Of a DNA stretch of 64,000 bases, positions 24,885-35,466 are shown one piece after another. The stretch lies in contig CAKJVC010000143.1 in NCBI GenBank assembly GCA_918026815.1, positions 496,001 through 560,000 on the forward strand, read 5' to 3'. Each line of letters begins with the position of its first letter. Positions within the stretch are counted from its first letter, which is position 1. This DNA is from Chalara sp. BL73. Lineage: Eukaryota > Ascomycota > Leotiomycetes > Helotiales. The position numbers were made by a program, and so were the translations under genes. The notes under the pieces are model-generated. The model was not told where the DNA came from, made no database searches, and saw only the letters and a program-made list of their open reading frames with translations.

Positions 24885-25606
24885 CTAAGCTAGCATTGCC
24901 ACGCGTTGCTGGTCCCGTTCCGCCTGTCGTGCCTCCGCTCTTTCTTTTGCTCTTCTTTCTTTCTCTTCACTTGGCAATTCCGCTGTTGGCACGTTTGGCA
25001 TGGGCACGCCAGTAATCTCCGCCTCCAAAGCATCAAGCTCGTCCTCTACCTCATCTTCATCTTGGTTCGAAATGCGCCCACCTAGCATGTCGCTAACCTC
25101 CTATGAAAAAATCAGCCTGTATTCCACGTTTAGCAAATCCCTCACTAACCTGCTGGTAAGCTATCGCATCCGCTGTATCCCCCATGAGCTTTTCGACATG
25201 ATCTATCCCTCCCATCTCCTTGTGAATCTCCTGTAACACGTTCGTCCCTTGCTGCAATCCAAACACAACATCCTTCTGCACCAGCGCAAACTCCACACTA
25301 CTAGTTAGCTGCTCCAGTTGTTCGAGCTGTGCATCCGTTTTCGCCAGCAACGACTCTTGGTATTTCTTCCTCCTCAGCGCAAGTTTTGCGCGGGGTTTAT
25401 CGCCTTTCGCTAACATCTCCTTTGCAATTGCGGTCTCTCGGTCTGTGAGGACTGTTATTCGTCGCTGGTATTGGTGGAGTCTATCCCGTTGATTCTTCAT
25501 GTCCAGGATCGCCCTGGCCTAGTTAGTTGATCCTTCCGGAAGGCAAATGGGGAGTAACAAACTTATCCTGGGCGGATATCTTGTGGGTGCTTGAGGAGTT
25601 TCCCAT
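24885..25606 (-). CDS. VPS20: ESCRT-III subunit Vps20 (CHMP6)
   Basis: Nucleating ESCRT-III subunit on endosomes that links ESCRT-II to Snf7 during multivesicular-body sorting. Three exons (25606-25563, 25513-25150, 25100-24885) give 207 residues. Gly2 after the start (MGNSSS) is the expected N-myristoylation site. The Snf7-fold core reads QDKAILDMKNQRDRLHQYQR, GDKPRAKLALRRKKYQESLL, QLEQLTSSVEFALVQKDVVF and IHKEMGGIDHVEKLMGDTAD. The end is acidic and then Lys/Arg-rich (EDEVEDELDALEAEITG), fitting autoinhibition and Vps4 binding. The intron 1 donor is the uncommon gtttgt, and its acceptor is the CAG 8 bases past a nearer TAG, chosen because it keeps the frame DKAILDMK. Divergent from RIX7. Confidence 0.87.
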
Positions 25607-25823
25607 GGTCGCTGCTGAGTGCTCTGCGGAACCAGGAAAGACAGGACGTCACTACCAAGTTTATTATTATACAAGCGAGACAGGCACTCGAGTGGGGTGA
25701 ATTTTCGATAAGAAACCGCTAGTGCGATAAGGTCCGAGGCTGACGCTTTTTTTTTTTGGTTTGAAACATAACTGCACAGAACACAGCCTAAGAAAGTCTG
25801 TATTTCCACATGATTAATAGATA
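25607..25823. promoter_or_regulatory. Divergent promoter VPS20/RIX7
   Basis: 217 bases between the two start codons, including a T10 run at 25748-25757. Both promoters must sit here. Confidence 0.5.
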
Positions 25824-28217
25824 ATGATTGCTTCTAGGGGCAACAGACCAACATTGACTCAAAGTCTTGACAGAGAAGTAACTAACTTTCGGTCATATAA
25901 AAAATCTAACACACATTGACTGTTGGGTGCAGATCTACCAAGTAGTCCGAAAACTCCAGGACGAACAGCCTGAAAATGGCGGAAAGCGCCTTACGGTCTC
26001 AGCAGTATACGATGCTATCAAACGCTCTAATTCAAGTCTGAAAAGGAGAAGTAAAAAGCTCCTTGAAGATTCGATTGACCGTGTTCTCATAGTTATGAGA
26101 GAAGAGCAAGATGATAATGATTCTCTCGAGGGTGATTTCGAGGGAATTGCCGACCCGATACCTGTTCTTAAGGTAATATTGAGTCTTTTTTAGGATGATC
26201 TATATTTACAGATATCTAGGAGCACAATATCATGAATAAGAGCATCACACGTGCTTGGGCAAAGCCAAGCATACCAGCAACTCTAAATCTGAAGGAGAGT
26301 ACACCTCTCAGCGGAACAAGTACGCCAGGTCGGTCAATTGAAGAAACCCCTAACGGGGAAATAGAATCTCCAGCGAAGCCAGAACGACAGGCAAATGGTG
26401 AAGCAAAGATCAAGCGCCGAAGGATTGAGAGGGAGATGAAAAAAGAGATCGACAGATCACCACCAACAGATATATCACTAGTTGACCTTGGAGGTGTGGA
26501 AGATGTTATCGATGAGCTCAGTGAGACGGTAGCAATGCCAATGCTGTATCCAGAAGCATATCTCCGTAAAGGTGTTCAGCCACCTCGTGGCGTATTGTTG
26601 CATGGGCCTCCAGGCTGTGGAAAGACGATGATAGCTAATGCTTTTGCGGCTAAATTAGGCGTTTCATATATTCCTGTATCGGCACCTTCACTTGTAGCTG
26701 GTATGTCAGGAGAGTCAGAAAAGAAGATTAGAGATCTGTTTGATGAAGCGAAAAGAATGGCGCCATGCCTTATGTTTATCGACGAGATTGATGTTATTAT
26801 GGGAAAGCGAGAGAGCGCTCAGAGGGAGATGGAGAAGCGTATAGTAGCACAGATGCTTACTTGCATGGATGATATGGCTTTAGAGAAAACGGATGGGCGG
26901 CCGGTTATCATTATCGCAGCAACTAATCGGCCTGACAGTCTTGATGCCGCACTGCGAAGGGCGGGGAGGTTTAACAAGGAGATCAATATCGGTGTTCCTA
27001 ATGAGCAGGCAAGAGAGAAGATTCTACGAGCGCTTACGCAAAAGCTTGATTTGGCGGATAGCTTCGATTATGTCAAGCTAGCAAAGCTTACTCCAGGGTT
27101 CGTTGGAGCAGATCTCAACGATGTTGTTTCCGTGGCAGGCACCCTAGCCATGAAGCGTATGATGGCCGTACTTACAAAGCCAAGCATAGAGGAAATGGAT
27201 ATTGACACAGCGCCGTCAGGTGCGGATATCTCGCCCGCTCTTTCAAGGCTCGACGCTCTTGTAGCCAATGTCAGCCGGCCGCTCCCCAGGGATGATTTTT
27301 CAGTCACATACGACGATTTTCTTGTAGCTATTCCCAAAGTTCAGCCATCAGCTAAACGTGAAGGCTTTGCAACGATACCAGATACGACATGGGCACATAT
27401 TGGTGCCCTACAAAAAGTCCGCGAACAGCTCGAGATGGCCATTGTTGAGCCCATCAAACGCCCTGCATCTTTCGCACGTGTAGGTATTACAGCACCAACC
27501 GGCGTTCTCCTCTGGGGACCACCGGGATGCGGCAAAACACTCCTCGCGAAAGCAGTTGCCAATGAGTCAAAAGCAAATTTCATCTCCATTAAAGGGCCTG
27601 AACTGCTCAATAAATACGTTGGTGAATCTGAGCGTGCGGTACGACAGGTCTTTGAGCGAGCAAGATCGTCTGTGCCTTGTATTTTATTCTTTGATGAATT
27701 AGATGCATTGGTGCCGAAAAGGGAAGATTCGTTATCGGAAGCGAGCAGCAAGGTTGTTAATACGCTACTGACGGAGCTGGATGGGTTGAGTAACAGAGCG
27801 GGGATATATGTTGTGGGTGCAACAAATAGACCGGATATGATTGATCCTGCCATGCTGCGCCCTGGTCGACTAGGAAGCTCAGTCTTCGTCGACCTACCTA
27901 GTGCCGATGGGCGAGTCGAAATTCTCAAGGCTCTATACAAGAAAGCACTTCCCCAAGCTAGTGTAGAAGAAGTTGAGATTCTTGAGACAGTGGCTAAGGA
28001 CGAGAGGTGCAAGGAGTTCAGCGGTGCGGACCTGGAGAATCTGAGGGTCGCAGCCGGACGGGAGGCGTTGAAGAGGGATAGTGCAGCAGGAAAGATTGAC
28101 TCTGAGGATCTGAAGATCCAAATGGTGGATTGGCAGTCTGCATTGGAGATCGTAAAACCTAGCGTTAGGGACAAAGATGCGGGAAAGTACCGAAAATTGC
28201 AGCTTAGAGGCATGTAA
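25824..28217 (+). CDS. RIX7: Rix7/NVL-type AAA ATPase, pre-60S ribosome biogenesis
   Basis: Tandem AAA ATPase of the Cdc48 class that removes Nsa1 from nucleolar pre-60S particles. Exons 25824-25877, 25933-26172 and 26220-28217 give 763 residues. N-terminal domain: SLDRE|IYQVVRKLQDEQ across intron 1, then VSAVYDAIKRSNSSLKRRSK, a winged-helix-like nucleolar module, and a basic KIKRRRIEREMKKEIDR signal. D1 has Walker A GPPGCGKT at about 227-234 and Walker B MFIDEID. D2 has GPPGCGKT at about 531-538 and FFDELD, with arginine-finger regions RRAGRF and RPGRL. All catalytic residues look intact. Exon 1 is only 18 codons; its start is inferred from the in-frame LDRE junction. Confidence 0.9.
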
Positions 28218-28649
28218 ATAATTAAAATAATTGATATATAAGACCTTAAATATTGTATTATAGTTCTGTGAACCAAATATTCCTATACTTTGTATAATTA
28301 AGTGTTTAACAACTCACCATATTTACATTTATGCAAATAGCTAGCAATAATACCATTTTTATTAAATATATATATAAATCAAAGCCTAGAGACGTAGCAT
28401 TGTTGGCAAAAAAGCCAACAAAAAATGGCACAGCGGGAAGCATGCCAATAAGAGATTCTGTCCAGATAAAGTGCTGCAAGCTATCTATGCGAACCTGTTA
28501 TTTCACTTGCTTTGTTCCCCTTCGTTTTTCTTTCCGTTGTCCAATTGTGTATCTTCTTAGCTCATTTGGCTAGGCTCCTGTGGCCTGAGGTCGATGCCGA
28601 TGCATCTATATTCTAACGATGGAGACTTCGGGGGTTCTTTTGGATGAAT
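28218..28649. other. AT-rich flank between RIX7 and LINE relic
   Basis: 432 bases, very AT-rich (28218-28385 especially), with the RIX7 3' end. No reverse-transcriptase sequence of the adjacent LINE relic is recognisable here. Confidence 0.45.
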
Positions 28650-30165
28650 CGGGCCTTTCTATTGCGCGTCGCTCAGGATTCCTTGTGGTCATTTTCGCAC
28701 CAGCCGTTGCACCCCTGCAGTTTTTCTGCATTCTTGATTAAAACTTGAGTTAAAGTGCGATAATAGGTTAGACCAAAATGTCGCATCGTCAATTCCAGCA
28801 TCGAGAGCTATAATAACAGGGCTGACGTATTCGTCGAAGCTTTTTTCTCGGTTACTCGAGAAAGTTGTTTCTTGTTTATTTTGCAGAGCAGTAATAGATA
28901 TGTTTTGCCTATAGCCGCTTCCGTAGTAAAGAAGCAGGTTGCCGATTCCAGTCGATACTTAAAGTGATTAGCATGTAGGAGGAATTACAGCATAAACTTT
29001 TGTTAGTCCAGCGGCAGGTTATACGTAGCGCTATTTTCTTTAAAGCCAAAATTAAGTGGATAGCTGATTTTTCTTAGTGTTATTTATGGATTATAGTCCT
29101 AGGACTGTAAGCAAGTGCAGATAGAATTCTTCGATAAGTGTTAATAAAAGCTAAACGGCTAAGGTTCTTAGATCGCTAAAATGCTATAGTCTAATGTGTT
29201 AGTATCTTGGAAAAGGCTAGCCAGGACAACGTCTTTCGAATTTTGTACATTGTAATATAAAATTCGATACTTTTAGTGACCTATTATTGGGGTGGTGGTG
29301 CTGCGCTTGTACTGTCTGTCAGGGTTTGGCTCCTGGTTGCCCTCTCTATATGTCCATCAGAAGTAGAGGTTGCTCGATCAAATTTCCTTGCGTATCTCCT
29401 CAGGCCTCTATGGCTATAAACCTTGCTCATATGCTTCAGTATGTTGGCCGTCGAATTGAAGCCCCTGCCGCAGTAGGTGCCGATTCTCATACAGCTTCCA
29501 ATAGTAAAGTTTGCCTTATAGGTTGGCCAATCTTCGTAGATATCATAGTAGTGAAGGCGTTTGTATTCTTTATATATTCCATTGAGCTATACGCATGTCT
29601 ACTATTTGTCTTATGTGCGAATAGACGCTCAGGGACGGTGGTTGCTCCGGTAGAGGCTGCCGAGATCAAGAAATTCCGGATATGAGGTGTCAGGAAGCGG
29701 ATATTTTGATTAAGTGCGTGGTTGCGTGTGTTGTGCTCTCATGTCCGTGTGTTGGTATTTTTGGTAGGGCCAATTTTAGATGGGACGTGCCAGTAGATGC
29801 TTTGAGTCTTGCTCTACTTTTCCATTTCCTTCTTTCTTGCTGAGCAGGCGTTGCTCTAGGCTGTGTGAACACTTTGCACATATCGGAGTAAATATTTTTA
29901 CTCTTTTCTGTTTGCAGTGCTTGGTTCCGTACCTCGGTACAATAGCTGCATGTCTGGGCTGCGTTACATTGGATGCCGATGTGGCCGTAACCGTAGCATC
30001 GAAGGCATTTCTTTACTTTGCAAACATGGTTATACAGTTGGCTGAGGTGGATTCGTTCATTTTATACTATTTCCACATAAATGACGGTGCTAGCTATTTC
30101 TGGGTCAGTGAATTTACTACAATGGGAAATGGGTGCTTGAAAGTGGATTCTCTCGTCAGCTAGTG
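28650..30165 (-). mobile_element. Degraded Tad/CgT1-like LINE relic: gag zinc knuckle plus endonuclease fragment
   Basis: Reading the minus strand, 30165-29690 gives a gag-like frame with a CCHC knuckle CLRCYGYGHIGIQC (29966-30007, spacing CX2CX4HX4C) and a second half-knuckle TCSYC. It is preceded by FTDPEIASTVIYVEIV and a TAA stop. Further along, 29205-29160 reads LDYSILAI*EP*, the start of an APE-type endonuclease (family form: LAIQEPW), followed in another frame by FINTYRRILSALAYSPRT. At about 28860-28690 the frame reads FDEYVSPVIIALDAGIDDAT then FNSSFNQECRK, like the end of that endonuclease. The gene order gag then endonuclease is that of a LINE. The reverse transcriptase is missing. 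Stops sit where CAA and TGG are expected, as RIP would cause. Confidence 0.6.
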
Positions 30166-30637
30166 TACAAACGATATTTCCGCTCCTGTAAAGTTGTCTG
30201 TTGGTATTTCTAGATAGCTGCCTTTGATTCTTTATGTTAATAGACTTGGCAGAGATACTGCGTTTGCGTACAAGAAACCGTGAGATCTGGCTAAGTCCTA
30301 AGGCTAACGGTCTGGTGTATCAAGACACACCTCTCTCACGTGCAAGCTAGTCTAGTCTTTCTTGATGGTAGGCTCCTGTGACTCCCTTGTCAGCCTCACC
30401 GATGAGAACCTTTAAAATAGAGGCCTTTCCCCACAACTTCACTTTTCTTGGACCACGCTCACGACATGGGCGCCGGCAGTGACTATTACTTAACCCTATC
30501 ATTAGCGGAGATTGCTGTTACTGCAATCTCAGAATCTGCTTGAATTTCCGAAGCCATATCTCTTCGGATTATGACTTACAAGTGCCTGTTTATTCTAAAA
30601 TTATTGAGAGGGATTTGGAGAAAACACACCGAAAGCT
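30166..30637. other. Intergenic between LINE relic and ribokinase pseudogene
   Basis: 472 bases without a recognisable frame. It may hold the old promoter of the ribokinase pseudogene and the 5' end of the LINE. Confidence 0.4.
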
Positions 30638-31806
30638 ATGGCTTCTCCTATAATTTCGATCGTCGGTGGTCCGGATATGAATGTAGTGTTTGAAACGGAA
30701 CGGATGCTTGGTTCTGGTGAGTCTTTAGACGGCACGTCATTGGCGAATTGTGCTGGTGGCAAAGGTTGCCAACACAGCCGTCGCTACGTATCACGCATGT
30801 CATCGTAAACCGAATACTGGATCGCCGAGGGACGGCGAGGTGGGTAAGCATATCTCAAACGGTCACTAGGGGAACAGCGTAGTGGCTAACGGCCACATCA
30901 TAGTTGAAGACAAAAGCGCACAGACTGAACCAGATTTCAAGCCGGAAATACGCGTCTTCATGAATGGTTCTGTTCGAGACGGTGAGTTCGGCACCGCGTT
31001 AAAAAGCAAACACGGGAATGAGGGAGTGGATGTGACAGGTGTTAATATGATCGCAGGAGAGAGAAGTGGCACATGCGTTATCATAGTCGAAAACGATACT
31101 GGCGAGAGTAGAGGATTGGCGTTTCAAGGCGCAAATCTGAAGCGGAAGCTAAATGACGAGAACTTTGTAGAGTGTCTAGCGGGAGGCACAAAACCATATC
31201 TCATTGTAACCCACCCTGGGATACCACGGGAGAGAGTGGAAAGTGTGCTCAAGTCCGCCAGAAGACATAAGGTCGATACTCTACTGGGTTTGTCCCCTGA
31301 GGTATACTTATTGAGCCCTGTATACTAGAACGTTACCCATCTTATTTGAACGAAAGGGGGGCAGCAATGCTATCCGGGCGTGATATCATGGACTTCAATA
31401 ACCTGGCTGCTTGGGAAAGCGTGGCACAAGGTTTCTTACAACAAGGCGTGAAGAATGTGGTGCTCACAGTAAGTGCTAGAGGTGTCTACTATGCAACGAA
31501 AGTGGGAAAGAAGGGACTCGTGGACGCAGTAAAAGATGTCCGAGTTAGGGACACCGCTGGTGCCGGGTTCATGTCTTCTGTAGATCTCTGCACCTACGCG
31601 AATCTTTGTATGGTTAAAGACTGACATACGCTGTATACAGAGACACCTTTGTAAGAATCTATGCAGTGGAATCCGTCAGGCAAAGGCAGCTGGGTGGATG
31701 GGACATCGAAAAGGCGATAGCACGAGCCTGTAAAGCATCAGCTCTGACCATTGAAAGAATGGGGGCTCAAGATTCGATTCTATGGCGTAATGAGATATAT
31801 GAGTAA
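30638..31806 (+). pseudogene. Ribokinase-like PfkB sugar-kinase pseudogene
   Basis: PfkB/ribokinase-family carbohydrate kinase, no longer able to make a full protein. The start reads ISIVGGPDMNVVFETERMLG and AGGKG, the substrate-binding glycine motif of the family. An extra T at about 30766-30767 then shifts the frame. Other breaks are an in-frame TAG at 30867-30869, TAG at 31326-31328, and one missing base near 31345. Between them the frames read GEFGTALKSKHGNEGVDVTG, RERVESVLKSARRHKVDTLL, AAMLSGRDIMDFNNLAAW and GVKNVVLTVSARGVYYATKV. The catalytic DTAGAG|DTF motif is split by a recognisable intron (31567-31640, weak donor gttcat). The last exon reads WDIEKAIARACKASALTIER to the stop at 31806. 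Keeping an intron argues against a retrocopy. Confidence 0.8.
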
Positions 31807-32218
31807 CAAACCAGTGAGCCAGTATTCACGAGGAGTAAAACGAGAGGGAGTTCTCAGGATCATTTAGACGCTGTATAAAGCCTTGCTATTTGCCAAAATG
31901 CTCCAAATTCATCCCTGGGCGCCCGCCAAATCAACATGAATAGGCAACCCACAAATGAGATTTTAAACAGACACAAGATTGAAGCGATGTTACCCAGGCT
32001 AGATATGCAGTATGAGTACAGGGATATACACTTGTCTAGGATGCTTTCTAGTCTAATTATATATAGTGATCTGGACAAAAGGGCAAGTCTCGTCGATGGT
32101 TGCTCATCAAAGATTCCATAGCATCGTGAGCTGAAGGTCTCTCTTGGAGGTTCCAGCATGCTTCTGGTCTGTGACTATATGACTGCTGGCATACTAGGAT
32201 ACTGCACCCGCTCACTCG
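31807..32218. other. Intergenic between pseudogenes
   Basis: 412 bases between the ribokinase relic and the protein-kinase relic. No gene seen. Confidence 0.4.
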
Positions 32219-32850
32219 CTAATGTATGAAGCCAGTCGTTGACTTTCGATAGATTGTTTCGAAACGGATCCTGTCGGTCTCATCTCCAGGCACATCCCGC
32301 CACTTTCGATAGTCATTTAATGGCTTCTGGACGCAGACTGTAAACATTTCTGAATACAAGCAGCCGAGAGAGAAAACGTCGGCTTGACGCCCGCGAGGTT
32401 TTCCGGCCCTGATTTCTGGGGCCTGGCACTCTGGAGTACCAAACAGATTGAGCGCTTTGTGTAGCTCGATTCGTGCATGGTAAAGTCCCTGGCTGAACCA
32501 AAGTCCGTTATGACAACTTGTGAATCCTTGACAAGGATGTTCGAAGGCTTGATGTCTCGGTGGATAATATCTCGCCTGTGAGCAAATACCACTGCATCCA
32601 GCGAACATCCGAACTATGGGAGTAAATTTTCCAGAGAATTCGTGGGTAAACTTTCTCGACGCAATCCTCGAAGTAACAACGAAGTTCAGAGTCATAAGCA
32701 GGCCACATGGAGATGAAGCAGGAGTCACCCGGCTTTCCTTAGAAGCTAAATGTTGGTATATGTGGGTGAGACAGTCTCTGTATTATGCTGGCTTCGTTGC
32801 GTATGCCCTTCTCGGGTTCTTCAGCTGCTGGTCGTGGGGAAAGCGTTAAG
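32219..32850 (-). pseudogene. Protein-kinase-domain pseudogene
   Basis: Minus-strand relic of a Ser/Thr-type protein kinase. From high to low coordinates, three frames carry consecutive kinase subdomains: GIRNEASIIQRLSHPHI (helix C with its Glu), then MWPAYDSELRCYFEDC. Next come RRDIIHRDIKPSNILVKDSQ and VVITDFGSARDF, with the catalytic HRD and metal-binding DFG intact, and finally TPECQAPEIRAGKPRGRQAD and VFSLGCLYSEMFTV (APE and DxFSLG). Frame changes lie near 32730, 32590 and 32450. No glycine-rich loop or VAIK lysine is evident. The 5' end abuts the divergent UMP-kinase relic. The form of the APE region resembles small kinase domains common in filamentous fungi. Confidence 0.75.
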
Positions 32851-32877
32851 AATTGTTGCTTGAATTCAAATCTAAAC

Positions 32878-33560
32878 ATGGCACCAACAGTCAAGCAACT
32901 TCCAGCTCTAGAACGTGGCAGCCATATTTTTTTAGACGAGAAGGTCACAGTGGTCTTTGTGCTGGGAGGGCCAGGTGCAGGTGAGGGAACACAATGTGCC
33001 AACCTGGTGCGGGATTATAACCTCACACACGCGTGTACTGGTGATCTGTTGCGCTCTGAGCAGGAGCGCCCGGACTGCGAGTCTGCATTCTATTCTGGCA
33101 AACGAAATCTAATTGAATCAAGGTGCAGTTTTGGACAGCTAATAAAGGATTGCATTAAGGATGGCAGAACTGTGCCCACGAAAATCACGGCCCAGCTACT
33201 GGTGAACGAAATCATATATTTTGTGAAGGATACGGAAGGTGGTGAGGGCAGATTTATTGTCGGTAGATTAAGCACAGCTGTTTGAGGAGACTATATGAAA
33301 TCGAAGTTTGTTCTCTTTTTCGACTGTCCGGAGGGGATGCGGAGACGTTTGTTACACAGAGGGAAGACTAGTGGAAGGCAGATGATGATTTGGAGAGCAT
33401 CGGAAAGCGATTTAAAGTGTTCGCGGAGCGGAGCATGCTTGTTATAGATTACTATGAATAGCGAGATCAAGGGATCAGGGTCATCGCAAATAAGCTGCCC
33501 GAGAATGTAAACAAGGAGACGAGGGATAAGTTAGTTGCCAGAATGGACAAGACTTATTAA
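32878..33560 (+). pseudogene. UMP/CMP-kinase-like pseudogene with altered P-loop
   Basis: Relic of a nucleoside-monophosphate kinase of the adenylate/UMP-CMP kinase family. It opens with VTVVFVLGGPGAGEGTQCAN, where the P-loop lysine (GXGKGT in active enzymes) reads Glu. Then come LTHACTGDLLRSEQERP, an intron (33082-33130, donor gtctgc, acceptor gtgcag), FGQLIKDCIKDGRTVPTKIT and FVLFFDCPEG with LLHRGKTSG. The lid region is broken by stops and frame changes between 33280 and 33430; the end FAERSMLVIDYYE*RDQGIR runs to TAA at 33558-33560. The intron is at a family-like place and still has signals, so this is a decayed ordinary gene or segmental copy. Confidence 0.75.
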
Positions 33561-35466
33561 GTACGCATGTGAAACTTAGAAACTTAAAATCGGAGGTATA
33601 GGTCTTGGAATTGGAGAGGAGGTCATGCTATCATAACGTATGTAGACGAAGTTCGTTTTGCAAGCGATAGAAGGTGGATATCAGGGAAGAATGAGGATGA
33701 GAGTCGTATAAAGAATGATACTATTTAGAAATTTGAATACGTCTTGGTAACTTCTGCTCCCTTCTACTGGGATTAAGGCAATCTAACTTTCGACACCATC
33801 CGGTTGAGAGCTCTAGCCATACTAGTGAGGGGCCAGAGGAGCGGCTAGGAAAAAGCACATAAGCTGAATTTTTTCATTGATTGGCTACATGAACAGTGAT
33901 AAAAAACGTAGGGTATGCCTGAAAAGGCATTTAGACGAAAACATATTGCTCACCAGGCGTAACACGCATTCTGTGTGAGTCGAAAACGCGATACAGTATA
34001 TTCATTTGAAAAAATTGCTTTTTCATTGGTTAATTGACAGACCCCCTTACATCAATTAGGCCAATTCAATCCTTCTCACACTTTCACCTATCGACTACCA
34101 CCACATCTCTAATGGTACTACGTTTCTGGCTGATGCACCTCGCTGAATTGTTGATTCGGGTCAAACAAACTTTGGCTGAGTGCCTCAGAAGATTTCCACT
34201 TCATGGCTGGACAACTTATCTACGCAGACAGATAATTGCTAATTATCGCTCAGAAACCACAGCATCTGCATGCCACAAATCATGCGAAGGATCACCAGAC
34301 AACGCTGCAGATGGAACTATGTCCTTACCAAAATCAAGATATACCACTAGTGGCTTCACAACGTCTAATCAAGGCCTGGCATTGGCTTGAAAGAGATTTG
34401 TAATCCGTACAAAGATTTCTTTGCACTTTATTTAGTTCTTCTATCAAGTCCGAGGACCCCTGATCGACGTGTGGGTCATGGCATAGATCCATATTGCTCA
34501 GTCACATTTAAGTCGCTCAAAATAAAAGTCTCAAAGCGTTGTATTAGACCAAGGCTGTAGCGAATTGGTTGAAGCCCCTCTGATGAAGTTTCTGGAGATG
34601 CTTCCTGGTAGCAAGTGATATATCTGCCAGGAAGTTCAGCATCTGCGCCCATGATAGATATGCAACGTGGTATAAACGACTGAGAATAAAGAATGGATCT
34701 TCTTGCAGAAGGTTGCACTCTAGCTCGGATAGGAAATACTGCATGGGGTGGTATGGATGGAGGCTATAACTATTATGGTGCCTATTCAGCCTTAGCAGCA
34801 TAGTAGACAGATCAACGATCTTATTTTCTTAATCTAGCTCATTGTATTAAACAGTATGAAGAACTGTGGGTGGCTAGGCGAATCCTGGCGAGTATGGAAG
34901 TTTCTGTTCACCTGTTCACCGCCAAATGTGGAGCCATTATCGAGGAGAAAGACACATACGGATGAGAATCAACATTCATAACAAAGCGCGAAGGCCAGTA
35001 AGAGGCAATTACCTGTCCAGCGTCTCCCAGCTCAGAATTGGCCACGGAAAAGATACAGTTTGCTCAGCGCTGAAGTACTGCGAGCTATGGAAGTTAAATT
35101 TTCGAAGCAGCATCTTTTCGAAAATTAGCTCTGACTATTGTATATTTTCTCCTTAAATCTGCTTAGCATTACGCTGCTATAATGATGTAACTTTAAATTT
35201 GTGTTTACTGTAAGATGGTAGGGTAGTGTGGCAAATTCCCACTATAAAACGTTACACTAGTATATAATAGTTGGCTCTTTTTGATAAAAGCTTTATCCTG
35301 AGCTATAGAATGCTTCTAAGTTTAATTATGATAACCTTTTTTATTAAGGATTGCGTTTGTTGTTGGAAACTATTAAATGGCTGAAGAAAAACTTGAGCTT
35401 TTATTATTATTATTATTTTGCCTCGCGTTATTACATTCAACCTTTTCTTAACAACAATCTACCACC
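33561..35466. other. Gene-poor AT-rich stretch
   Basis: 1.9 kb. The minus strand at 34801-34476 reads in coding-like style (HPYHPMQYFLSELECNLLQE, SWAQMLNFLADISLATRKHL) before breaking, so a decayed gene is possible; I cannot name it firmly. The open frame at 34034-34390 on the plus strand has no recognisable domain. The last 150 bases hold a TTA/ATT-rich run (35400-35420) and the leader of the next gene. Confidence 0.4.

Noticed and set aside
27341..28276. 311-codon open frame antisense to RIX7
   Set aside because: It is the mirror of the second AAA domain, whose motifs are intact on the plus strand; the antisense product is Ser/Arg-rich with no domain.
29780..30163. 127-codon plus-strand open frame rich in Cys/Phe
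   Set aside because: Shadow of the minus-strand gag-like relic, whose zinc knuckle explains the sequence.
30638..33560. Idea that the kinase relics are retrocopies
   Set aside because: The ribokinase and UMP-kinase relics still contain introns with recognisable borders, so they derive from genomic DNA.
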